A stretch of DNA of 9,248 nt, from NCBI GenBank assembly GCA_031276985.1, contig JAISMA010000180.1, positions 1-9,248 of the forward strand, read 5' to 3'. The DNA comes from Helicobacteraceae bacterium. GTDB lineage: Bacteria > Campylobacterota > Campylobacteria > Campylobacterales > SZUA-545. The notes under the pieces were generated by a model, which searched no databases, was not told where the DNA came from, and was given only the letters and a program-made list of their open reading frames with translations. Within the stretch, counting starts at the first letter, position 1, and each line of letters begins with the position of its first letter. A program made the translations under genes and the position numbers. Positions 1 through 5,710 of the stretch are shown in pieces.

Positions 1-798
1 ATTCTCTTTCTTGCGTTTGCTTCGCTTGCTTACGCAGAAAGCGTTTACGTTTTAGAGCAAAAGGCAAAGAGCGGCGATCTTGACGCGGCTCGCGAACTAG
101 GAGAGTTCTATCTTGAAGAAGGCGAACGCCAAAAGGCGTTTCAATGGTTTAAGCGCTGTTACGAATTAGGCGATAAGCGTTGCGCTAGAGGCTTAGGCGT
201 GATTTACGAAATGTTTGATAGGGATTATCCTAACGCTATTAAGTGGTACGAGATCGCCTATAAGATGAAAGACGACGAAGCGGCTTATTCGCTGGCGACG
301 CTTTACGAAGATCGCCATAAAGACTACCCTAAAGCGCTTAAATGGTACGAGATCGCTTATAAAGAAGGCGATAAAGACGCGGCTTACGCTTTGGGTTTGC
401 TTTACGACGATATTCTTAAAGACTACGAAAACGCTAAGAAATGGTACGAGATCGCGCATAAAGGCGGATATAAAGACGCGGCTTACGCTTTGGGTATTCT
501 TTACGGAAATATATTAAAAGACTATCCAAAAGCTATCGAATGGTATACGATCGCATATAATCAAGGCGATTACAAAGGCATACAAGCTACAAGCGTTCTT
601 TATTACAGTCGTTATAAAGACAAAATAACCGCTGGAGCATACAATCTAGGATTGATCGGCAAGTATTCCAAAGAGGATGTAATAAACAATCTTAAATCCG
701 ATTGGAACTTTACGACCGACGAACTAAAGCAAGCCTATAAACTTCATCAAACGTTAGATCTCCCTTCGCGTTATCGTTACAAGGGCGGCGTCGATTAA
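1..798 (+). CDS. Exported Sel1-repeat (TPR-like) protein, 5' end cut by window
   Basis: The frame is open from base 1 to the TAA at 796-798 (265 residues seen). The first visible residues, ILFLAFASLAYAES, look like the end of a Sec signal peptide with cleavage after AYA, so the true start lies just outside the window; the GTG at 199 is internal. Five Sel1-type helical repeats follow, marked by Trp codons at 145, 244, 343, 442 and 541, exactly 99 bases (33 residues) apart. Each repeat has the pattern A.KWYEIAY..GD..AAY.LG.LY...KDY. A non-repetitive tail of about 70 residues (from about residue 197) closes the protein. Known of the family: Sel1 repeats are solenoid scaffolds for protein-protein contacts, and exported ones are common in Campylobacterota (the Hcp beta-lactamase-like proteins), usually with longer, Cys-paired repeats; paired Cys residues are lacking here except two in the first repeat. 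A periplasmic or secreted binding role is inferred. No partner is evident; the neighbour downstream is a decayed integrase on the other strand. Confidence 0.85.
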   Translation: MLFLAFASLAYAESVYVLEQKAKSGDLDAARELGEFYLEEGERQKAFQWFKRCYELGDKRCARGLGVIYEMFDRDYPNAIKWYEIAYKMKDDEAAYSLATLYEDRHKDYPKALKWYEIAYKEGDKDAAYALGLLYDDILKDYENAKKWYEIAHKGGYKDAAYALGILYGNILKDYPKAIEWYTIAYNQGDYKGIQATSVLYYSRYKDKITAGAYNLGLIGKYSKEDVINNLKSDWNFTTDELKQAYKLHQTLDLPSRYRYKGGVD

Positions 799-827
799 CC
801 AAATGAAAACAATAAAACAAGCAATAG

Positions 828-853
828 CAAGATCGCTCTTTCGATCGCTTGCG
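828..853. repeat. Imperfect hairpin after the Sel1-repeat gene
   Basis: About 30 bases past the Sel1-repeat stop, GCAAGATCG is followed by CTCTTT and then CGATCGCTTGC, which can pair with a two-base bulge. There is no T-run behind it, so an intrinsic terminator is only a possibility. It could also stop antisense reading from the integrase remnant on the other strand. Confidence 0.3.
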
Positions 854-877
854 TGGGCAAACAACTATACAACGACG

Positions 878-1587
878 CTACCATAACAAGAAGCGCGAAC
901 GCCGCTCAAAAGGCTTTTCAAGTTTCAAAATAGTCTCGTATATCTTTTTGGCTTCGACTTCGCTAAGTTCAAAACTCTTAACGTTGTCGACAGGATCGGT
1001 AACGGCGAGAGATATGGGATTGGTTTTAATGTAGCGTTTTCTAATCGCTTCGCTCATTATGGGTGAAAGCGAATTCTTAAGTCGCTTTTGCGATCCGCCC
1101 GTTAGTCCGCTACGCTTCATAGAGTCTTACATACTCGTATTGAATCTCGTCCAAGCGCATATCGCCTATTCTCGCCTTGATCCAATTCTTATAAAAGGAT
1201 TTGCTCGCGTCAATCGTCTCTTTGGCTAAGGATTTTGCGTCGCTCTCTCGCCGCTCCATATACTCGTCAAAGAACTTATTTAGCCGTCGGAATTAGCGCT
1301 GGCGCGTTCATCTCCGCTCGCACCTCTTCCCTGAAAACCTCACGCTGCACGTAGGCTTCGTTGATTGCCTGCTTAACGGGTTTGCTTCCGGGAAACCTGA
1401 ACGTGCGATAGCGTCCTCTGCCCCTCACCGTAATGTGCCCTACTATCTCGTAAGGGATTTCTTTAGGCAGTATTTTTTGTAGTAGCTCGGGAGTCGCTTC
1501 TTTGCCGCTGTCGCGAACTATTTTTAGCTTGTCTCTTATAAATAGCCCGCGCGCGCCTTTGATTGATACCAAGTTTTCTTTAATCAT
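878..1587 (-). pseudogene. Tyrosine recombinase (phage/island integrase) remnant
   Basis: Three minus-strand frames join into one integrase-like chain. The N-terminal part runs from the ATG at 1587 to the TAA at 1276 (103 residues, MIKENLVSIKGARGL...). The middle part, open between 1292 and 1110, contains FDEYMERRESDAKSL...FYKNWIKARIGD and resembles a core-binding SAM-like domain. The third, 1126-878, contains SGLTGGSQKRLKNSLSPIMSEAIRK...IKTNPI and then ELSEVEAKKIYETI...RSRFLLW, the usual run-up to the catalytic domain. The frames change between 1292 and 1278 and between 1126 and 1110. The chain stops (TAG, 880-878) right where the catalytic Arg motif (TGxRxxE) should begin, so the R-K-H-R-Y catalytic residues are all missing. 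Seen: frame breaks and truncation. Inferred: a dead integrase marking the edge of a former mobile island that includes the plus-strand accessory genes to its right. No tRNA gene or attachment repeat is recognisable. Confidence 0.75.
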
Positions 1588-1761
1588 TGGGCTACCATAA
1601 CGCTACCGCAAAATGAGCGGACGCTTGTTTCGGTAATCGTTTTGGATTTTAGCATACCTGAACATAAATAATTTAGTTTTACAAGAAACGCTTTAGGAAT
1701 GCACAAGGTAGCGTTCAGTTTCGCGAACGCCGCATCCAAAACAAGCCAAAAAGAGCCAATG

Positions 1762-1821
1762 AGCGTATATCCGCGATATACGCTTCCTTCGGAAGCTATC
1801 GCTTCGTCGCGGGAATGACGG
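1762..1821. repeat. Tandem-hairpin palindromic element (REP-like)
   Basis: AGCGTATATC (1762-1771) and GATATACGCT (1775-1784) form a perfect 10-bp stem with a 3-base loop. A second perfect stem, GCTTCC (1782-1787) with GGAAGC (1791-1796), shares three bases with the first, so the two hairpins partly exclude each other. Twelve bases on is GCGGGAATGACGG (1809-1821), a motif typical of dispersed intergenic palindromes in many bacterial genomes. No T-run follows, which argues against a simple terminator. Only one copy is seen here, so membership of a repeat family is inferred. Confidence 0.5.
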
Positions 1822-1912
1822 TGGACGATCGGCGTTTGTCAAAAAATCGCGCAACTTTCAGATGATTTTAAGTAAAACCTTACTATCATCATTCGCTTCA
1901 AATCCAAATCAC

Positions 1913-1920
1913 AAGGAGGA
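1913..1920 (+). promoter_or_regulatory. Strong ribosome binding site AAGGAGGA
   Basis: AAGGAGGA is a near-perfect anti-16S match, seven bases before the ATG at 1928. It fixes that start against the upstream ATG at 1862, which has no such site. Confidence 0.8.
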
Positions 1921-1927
1921 TTGCCCA

Positions 1928-2137
1928 ATGCAATCGCTTACTTTGTCCGCGCAATCGGACGGCATAGGTTTCGCTTCAATAAAGCGATCGGATCAAGGCT
2001 TTTCAAACGCGGCAACGCGCTTGAATACGACGACGGTTGAAACGACGACGACCGCGACTTCGGCTTCGTTAAACAATGCGGCTTCGTTAAACGCAGAGTT
2101 CGCTTCCACGAAGTTCACCCCCCCCCAGCAACGATAA
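1928..2137 (+). CDS. Small Ser/Thr/Ala/Asn-rich protein ending at a poly-C tract
   Basis: A 69-residue ORF begins at the ATG seven bases behind AAGGAGGA, the best ribosome binding site in the window. The product starts MQSLTLSAQSDG and is rich in Ser, Thr, Ala and Asn (for example TTTVETTTTATSASLNNAASLN). It has no signal peptide, no membrane span and no recognised domain. A 14-base direct repeat (CGGCTTCGTTAAAC at 2061-2074 and 2079-2092) underlies part of it. The last codons read through nine C (2118-2126) and stop at TAA six codons past the start of the tract. One extra C would instead join this frame to the lipoprotein frame downstream, giving a 202-residue fusion. Function is unknown. 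It may be a leader peptide, a short gene, or the front of a phase-variable gene; the strong ribosome binding site makes translation likely. Confidence 0.55.
   Translation: MQSLTLSAQSDGIGFASIKRSDQGFSNAATRLNTTTVETTTTATSASLNNAASLNAEFASTKFTPPQQR
2118..2126 (+). repeat. Homopolymeric tract of nine C
   Basis: Nine consecutive C lie inside the end of the small ORF at 1928-2137. Poly-G/C tracts of about this length are the usual slippage sites for phase variation in Campylobacter and Helicobacter. With 9 C the ORF stops at 2137; with 10 C (or 7) it runs on into the lipoprotein frame. An assembly length error is the main alternative. Confidence 0.8.
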
Positions 2138-2535
2138 AGCATAAAAAATATCGCGCAAAGGCGTTCTTTCTAATAATCCTTAGCGTTATGGCTTTGTGGC
2201 TTTCTGGTTGCACAGCGCCTTTGGGCGAACTTACAGTGGCTTCCAGCCAAAATGTGCGCAACTTGAAATACGAGACCGTAGGCGATAAAGCTGCTCTTGC
2301 CGAAGGCGCGTCTTGCATACATTATATTCTTGGTTTTCAAATAGGACAACAAAAACAAACAAGACGTTTTCAGTGGGCTATGGACGACGCAATCAATAAC
2401 GCTCGCAAAAGCGGGGTAGATGGCGATCTATTGGTCAATGTACGCATAAAGCAATACACATTCTCATTTTTACTTTTTAGTCAAGATTGCATATATGTTA
2501 CAGGCAATCTGGTCAAACTGGAAACGCCCAAATAG
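2134..2535 (+). CDS. Small putative lipoprotein of unknown function
   Basis: The frame encodes a clear lipoprotein export signal: basic KHKKYRAK, hydrophobic AFFLIILSVMALWL, then the lipobox LSGC, with Cys as the likely lipidated residue. The only ATG in reach, at 2188, lies inside the hydrophobic stretch and would leave seven residues before the Cys, too few. No ATG, GTG or TTG lies at the proper place. The codon where a start would give an ideal 26-residue signal peptide is ATA at 2134-2136, overlapping the stop of the preceding ORF (ATAA). I therefore place the start at 2134 tentatively: it is either an ATA start by translational coupling, a start codon lost by mutation, or an internal part of a frame-joined product through the poly-C tract. 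The mature part (about 107 residues) has GASCIHYILGF, a helical WAMDDAINNARKSGVDGDLLVNV stretch and a C-terminal CIYVTGNLVKLE strand, a layout reminiscent of small TRL-like lipoproteins; that likeness is weak. Confidence 0.55.
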   Translation: MKHKKYRAKAFFLIILSVMALWLSGCTAPLGELTVASSQNVRNLKYETVGDKAALAEGASCIHYILGFQIGQQKQTRRFQWAMDDAINNARKSGVDGDLLVNVRIKQYTFSFLLFSQDCIYVTGNLVKLETPK

Positions 2536-2576
2536 TTTATTTTGAGCTTGCCACAATACGTTAATGCGCGGGTCTT

Positions 2577-2936
2577 TTGGCTAATCAAAAGGGCAACATT
2601 GGTTTAACTTGTGAAAATTTGTTTTACAACTGGATCCTTTTCATGGCGGGAAGCGTTGCTCGCCATAAGGGCAAGGTAGCGCGGCTCTGGACCATAGAGA
2701 AGTGGGCGATATTGATCTGGTTTGGGGGAAGGAAGGCGCTAGCAAAAGCGACGGCTTTGGACTGTCTAAGATCGCCAAATTTCACCCTGAAGCGTTAGAC
2801 GATTTGCAGGGGCATTTGGACGGAATGCGAGTCGTCTCTCGAAGCGATAATCGCGTAAGGCTGGAAAGTCCTACGCATAGAGCAATGATTAGTCTTGATT
2901 ATTATGGACAAAGAAAAGTTCGGCTACGTGGTATAA
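2577..2936 (+). pseudogene. Remnant of phage-type endoribonuclease domain (PBECR/barnase-colicin-E5-like)
   Basis: Two frames join into one domain. The first, from 2577 to about 2700, gives ARHKGKVARLWTIEK. The second, from about 2699, gives GDIDLVWGKEG, then SDGFGLSKIAKFHPEALDDL and HRAMISLDYYGQRKVRL. This order (KGxV, GDIDLVWG, GLxHIxxxH, a ISLDYxGxxK strand) is what I know from the phage-linked barnase/EndoU/ColicinE5/RelE-like nuclease domains at the C-termini of large phage or island proteins. The frame changes at 2699-2705, and the large N-terminal carrier is absent, so the gene is broken. A GTG at 2702 opens the second frame, which stays open to 3109 across the junction with the next remnant, so a hybrid product is formally possible. 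The family name rests on remembered motifs and is not certain. Confidence 0.5.
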
Positions 2937-3485
2937 CAAGTGGTCATCCAATCCGATCGCGCATTCCAACCTTTCTAAATCCCCACGATCAACTCGGCGT
3001 AACGAAATGGGAGACGTTAAGTAGCAAATCCTACGCCAAAGGGTACGCCTTCGGCGCATATCTAATGCGTAATCTTGGCGGGGCGCAACTGCTTAAAGAT
3101 ATTCTTTAAAACAACGAAACAGGTATTGCCTCCGTAACCGCCGCATTAGACAAGTTTGAAAGCGGATTAACCTTTGAAAAAGCTCTTGAAAGATATGGCG
3201 AGGCTCTGATTTTTAGCGGAGCGAAAAAGCTAAACGAGACTTTTCGTTTGATAATATGGTTCGTAAAACGATCGGCGGAAACAATTATGTCGCTACCAGA
3301 TTTGATATATGGTAGCAGCCGTTTAGCGCTCCTAAAATTTTTGATCTTTTTCCCAAGCAAATGAGAGCGCATTCGGTTAGATTGCGCTCGCAAAGTACTT
3401 GGAAAAGCCCGTAAGCGGGGAGCTTTCGATAACGCTTGAAAAACTCGCTAATAACTACGTAGAACTCTATGTTATGGCAAGGTAG
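2937..3485 (+). pseudogene. C-terminal remnant of a large secreted protein, M30-peptidase-like
   Basis: The chain starts in the same frame as the nuclease remnant: LGVTKWETL...YAKGYAFGAYLMRNLGGAQLLKDIL, then an in-frame TAA (3107-3109), then NNETGIASVTAALDKFESGLTFEKALERYGEALIFSG. At the T-run 3241-3244 the frame must shift by one base to give FSFDNMVRKTIGG...YVATRFDIW. Then comes an in-frame TAG (3313-3315), then QPFSAPKIFDLFPKQMRAHSVRL. A last shift near 3390-3396 gives YLEKPVSGELSITLEKLANNYVELYVMAR and a natural stop at 3483-3485. The pattern YAxGYAFGAYLxRNxGGAxLL...ALxRYGEALIFSG...FDIW is one I associate with the C-terminal half of M30 (hyicolysin-like) surface proteases. The HExxH catalytic part is not in the window. 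Two stops and two shifts make this clearly non-functional. Confidence 0.5.
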
Positions 3486-3488
3486 ATT

Positions 3489-3785
3489 ATGAAGGTTGCG
3501 ATTTTAATGTTATGTCGCGCGTTTGCGGCGCTTGCATACGGCTCAAAAACCATTGTGGGCAGAGTTTAAATATACGGCAACGAACCGCGCGCGTTTGTGG
3601 GAGAAATCGACGAAAAAGGCATAGAATACGCCGCCCATCCCGAAGAGAAAGAAAAAGATCTTGAAAAACTTCATGGCAGGCTTATCGAGTTTAACGCGGA
3701 GTTTGTCGAAAGCCGCCAAGCGGGCGATTGTTCATCGCTAAAAGGCGGCGTTATAACTTCGCTGGATTGGAAAACTATTCAATAG
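3489..3785 (+). pseudogene. Small exported protein gene with an in-frame stop
   Basis: An ATG at 3489 sits six bases behind AAGG (3479-3482) and only three bases after the stop of the preceding remnant. It encodes MKVAILMLCRAFAALAYGSKTIVGRV, a plausible signal peptide ending near AYG, and then a TAA at 3567-3569. Past the stop the same frame continues without interruption for 71 codons: IYGNEPRAFVGEIDEKGIEYAAHPEEKEKDLEKLHGRLIEFNAEF... to a TAG at 3783-3785. Read through, it is a 98-residue protein shaped like a small exported beta-rich domain (G.V.IYGNEP, GR.IEF.AEF, LKGGVITSLDW). The simplest reading is one nonsense mutation from a Lys, Glu or Gln codon. The downstream part could in principle start at the GTG at 3597. 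I do not recognise the family. Confidence 0.55.
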
Positions 3786-3799
3786 CCTACGAGCGCAAG

Positions 3800-3834
3800 C
3801 GCGATCGTTGTTGGTCGATTCCGTAACGATCGCG
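3800..3834 (+). terminator. Perfect 10-bp inverted repeat after the accessory row
   Basis: CGCGATCGTT (3800-3809) and AACGATCGCG (3825-3834) pair perfectly around a 15-base loop, 14 bases past the TAG at 3785. There is no T-run after it, so it is either a weak terminator or an operator-like site. CGATCG is very common in this genome, which raises the chance of such pairs. Confidence 0.4.
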
Positions 3835-3935
3835 AAATAAATTTGCAAAAAGCGAACGGATATTTTGTTTTAAGTATAAAGATATTAGCGATAGCGCCGA
3901 TAGAGATTTTAGCGCATTTTTTACAAGGAACTAGC

Positions 3936-4088
3936 ATGGAAATCTTAATCGTCGCGTCGGCGGCGATCGTTATGTTTATTGGCGTTTTGGCGTACGGTTT
4001 TAGCGCCGCGATTCGCAAGGTAAAAGCGCTCTTTTGCGCTAGAACGATCAAGAAAGCGGCGGTTAGTTATTCAATTTATCGCAATTAA
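3936..4088 (+). CDS. Small single-span membrane protein
   Basis: A 50-residue ORF starts at an ATG five bases behind AAGGAA (3925-3930). The longer frame from TTG at 3843 lacks such a site, so I prefer 3936. Residues about 3-22 (ILIVASAAIVMFIGVLAYGF) form one membrane helix. The rest, SAAIRKVKALFCARTIKKAAVSYSIYRN, is strongly basic and would stay in the cytoplasm by the positive-inside rule. It ends 11 bases before the convergent end of the coiled-coil gene on the other strand. No family is recognised. Small membrane proteins of this shape include stress peptides, toxin-type peptides and assembly factors; nothing here decides between them. Confidence 0.5.
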   Translation: MEILIVASAAIVMFIGVLAYGFSAAIRKVKALFCARTIKKAAVSYSIYRN

Positions 4089-4099
4089 AAAGCCGTCAA

Positions 4100-5200
4100 T
4101 CATAAGCGCGTTCTGCCTATGTTTTTTATAAATGCGTCGCGCATTTTTTCAAGCGCGTCGTCAAAGGTGTGAAGCCCCCGCTCTTGCAACGCTTCTTCTT
4201 TCTTGATTGCCGCCGCGAGAGTGTCTTTTAGTTTTGGCAGTTCTTCCAACATCATAGCCGCTTTATTCGCAAGCTCTTTTGGCGTGTTGTTGATATTGCA
4301 GTTTTCAAAAAAAGTCGCGGCGCGTTTATATTCGCTTTTTTGAATGTCGTTGCGTCCTGCGCGTCTGCCGCGATCCATTTGCTCGGCAAGCCAGAAAGCC
4401 GCTTCGCCCGCGGGCACGTATTGAAAAACGCGCTTTAATTCCGATCGCGATCCGTCCTCGTTTATCACGATCTCTTTTAACTCGTCGAGCGTCATAGTTT
4501 GCACGCGCTCCAGCGTAAGCGATCTCGCTTCGTTAATAGCGGCGATATTTTTCTCAATGCCTTCGATTTTCTTAAACAGCCGATCGATATTATCTTTGGC
4601 GGTTTTGATCTCTTTGTCTTTAGTTAGACGCGCCTGTTTTAAGCGCATCCAAATCTGATGACTTTTGCTCACGAGAGGCGCTCCGCTTGCGCTTGTCAAA
4701 ACGGGCGTGTAAGCGCCTGCGCCGTCGATTACCTCTTGAACGACTCTATCGACCAGATTCATATCCAAAGCCGCCAAAACGCGCGCGAAAAAAGTATCGG
4801 CGATCGCTTCGTTGAATAGCGATCGATAAGCGATAAAATACCGTTTTGCCTGATTTAGTATAAACGCCTGCTTTTTCTGATCGGCGCGTACTTCTTGGGC
4901 GATTACCGAATCAAACCCCGCCTCTTCGCGTATGAGGTATTCGACCTCTTGATTTATATGCTCTTTCAACGCCAGCACGCACCCTTCGATGCGAAATTGC
5001 GCGTAACTTTGCAACTTCATAAAATTAACCGTAGCCAGCGCGACCGGTCGCTCCAAAACCTTTTTCGCGGTTTCGCGCATAGCTATATGCAATTCCGAAG
5101 CGTCGTCAATCGCAAATAACTCGTTTTCAAAGGTGCTTTGGCTTAGGAAAAACGCTTCGACTGTGGCGCGTTGTTCGTCGAGATCGGCGTGGGCTTGCAT
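4100..5200 (-). CDS. Unrecognised 366-residue cytoplasmic coiled-coil protein
   Basis: The ORF starts at the ATG two bases after the yqeY stop and has no clear ribosome binding site of its own, so it is probably translated by coupling from yqeY. The protein is charged and helical throughout, without signal peptide or membrane span. Residues about 185-228 (QARLTKDKEIKTAKDNIDRLFKK...) and about 308-345 (ELANKAAMMLEELPKLKDTLAAAIKKEEALQER) look like coiled coils. In between is a block rich in aromatic and Arg residues (VFQYVPAGEAAFWLAEQMDRGRRAGR, about 258-283). I recognise no catalytic motif. It is intact, and its codon and base use resemble the neighbouring core genes, so it is probably a lineage gene and not an island gene. 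The link to YqeY, a GatB-related tRNA-binding-type domain, suggests but does not show a translation-related role. Confidence 0.8.
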   Translation of the reverse strand: MQAHADLDEQRATVEAFFLSQSTFENELFAIDDASELHIAMRETAKKVLERPVALATVNFMKLQSYAQFRIEGCVLALKEHINQEVEYLIREEAGFDSVIAQEVRADQKKQAFILNQAKRYFIAYRSLFNEAIADTFFARVLAALDMNLVDRVVQEVIDGAGAYTPVLTSASGAPLVSKSHQIWMRLKQARLTKDKEIKTAKDNIDRLFKKIEGIEKNIAAINEARSLTLERVQTMTLDELKEIVINEDGSRSELKRVFQYVPAGEAAFWLAEQMDRGRRAGRNDIQKSEYKRAATFFENCNINNTPKELANKAAMMLEELPKLKDTLAAAIKKEEALQERGLHTFDDALEKMRDAFIKNIGRTRL

Positions 5201-5202
5201 AT

Positions 5203-5637
5203 TCAGCCCAACAGCCGTTTTGCGATTTGGCTAATGCGCTTGCCGTCGGCTTGCGATCCGATCGCCGTTTTAGCCGCTCCCATTACCGCGCCGATCGTCT
5301 TTTGCTCCAACCCGCCGATAATCGTTTTGAGCTTGGCTTCCAGCTCCTCGTCGCTAAGTTGTTTGGGCAGATAACCTTCGATTATCGTTATCTCTTTTCG
5401 CTCTTTTTCGACGAGATCCTCGCGTTTGCCGATTGCATATTGCTCAATCGCGTCGAGGCGTTGCTTGATCTGCTTTTGCAAAATCTTCTCCGCGTCCGCG
5501 TCGCTCAACGTTTTGCGCTCGTCGATTTCGACCTGCTTTAACGCGCCGTTAACCGTGCGAAGCGTGTCGCGTACGAAATCGTTGCGCTCGCGCATGGCGG
5601 TTTTTATGTCCTCGCGTATCCTCTCTACTACTCCCAT
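5203..5637 (-). CDS. yqeY: GatB/YqeY-family protein
   Basis: The 144-residue product has the YqeY pattern: ERIREDIKTAMRERNDFVRDTLRTVNGALKQVEID near the N-terminus, then LSDADAEKILQKQIKQRLDAIEQY, EITIIEGYLPKQLSDEEL and a GAVMGAAK...ADGKRISQIAKRLL end. The length matches the family (about 145-150). The frame could start 15 codons earlier (ATG at 5682), but family members begin close to the E.I..D...AM motif, so I chose the ATG at 5637. YqeY is related to the C-terminal tail domain of GatB, the tRNA-dependent amidotransferase subunit, and is thought to bind tRNA; its exact role is not settled. It is the first gene of a two-gene unit with the coiled-coil gene and runs divergently from flgH; a promoter must lie in the 73-base gap, where minus-strand TACAAT (5692-5687) is a candidate -10 box. 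Confidence 0.88.
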   Translation of the reverse strand: MGVVERIREDIKTAMRERNDFVRDTLRTVNGALKQVEIDERKTLSDADAEKILQKQIKQRLDAIEQYAIGKREDLVEKERKEITIIEGYLPKQLSDEELEAKLKTIIGGLEQKTIGAVMGAAKTAIGSQADGKRISQIAKRLLG

Positions 5638-5657
5638 TGCCTTCGTCCGCCTATTTT

Positions 5658-5675
5658 TTGGAATTAAAGTTGCTA
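5658..5675 (+). promoter_or_regulatory. Sigma-54 (RpoN) promoter of flgH
   Basis: TTGGAATTAAAGTTGCTA fits the sigma-54 consensus, with GG at 5660-5661 (-24) and GC at 5672-5673 (-12) exactly ten bases apart. Transcription would start near 5685, leaving a leader of about 25 bases that contains the ribosome binding site AGGAG (5700-5704). In Campylobacter and Helicobacter, rod, ring and hook genes are class II genes read by RpoN with the FlgSR two-component system. The match and its place make this the most convincing regulatory site in the window. Confidence 0.85.
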
Positions 5676-5710
5676 AATGCATAATAATTGTAACTAATCA
5701 GGAGTAAAAA

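Larger units (their letters stand above)
1588..1927. other. 340-base intergenic gap with a palindromic element
   Basis: No convincing gene lies here. The stretch separates the integrase remnant from the plus-strand accessory row. It is A/T-rich around 1630-1690, holds the tandem hairpins and the GCGGGAATGACGG motif described separately (1762-1821), and ends in a strong ribosome binding site. A TACTAT at 1881-1886 could be a weak -10 box for the next gene, but no matching -35 box is visible. Confidence 0.6.

Noticed and set aside
877..1601. GCTACCATAAC occurs at both ends of the integrase remnant (877-887 and 1591-1601), like attachment or target-site repeats.
   Set aside because: In a 9-kb window about ten repeated 11-mers are expected by chance, and the repeat does not extend further.
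1862..1927. Start of the small Ser/Thr-rich ORF at the ATG 1862.
   Set aside because: No ribosome binding site there, while AAGGAGGA stands seven bases before the in-frame ATG at 1928.
2188..2535. Lipoprotein starting at the ATG 2188.
   Set aside because: It would leave only seven residues before the lipobox Cys and no basic N-region, too short for an export signal, although it is the only canonical start in the frame.
1..4100. CRISPR array or tRNA/rRNA genes in the accessory half.
   Set aside because: The only regular repeats are the coding 99-base Sel1 units; no spacer-repeat pattern or tRNA-like cloverleaf was seen.
5638..5682. Longer YqeY start at 5682 with 15 extra residues.
   Set aside because: The extra residues (MHLATLIPKNRRTKA) are unlike the family N-terminus and would overlap the sigma-54 site of flgH.
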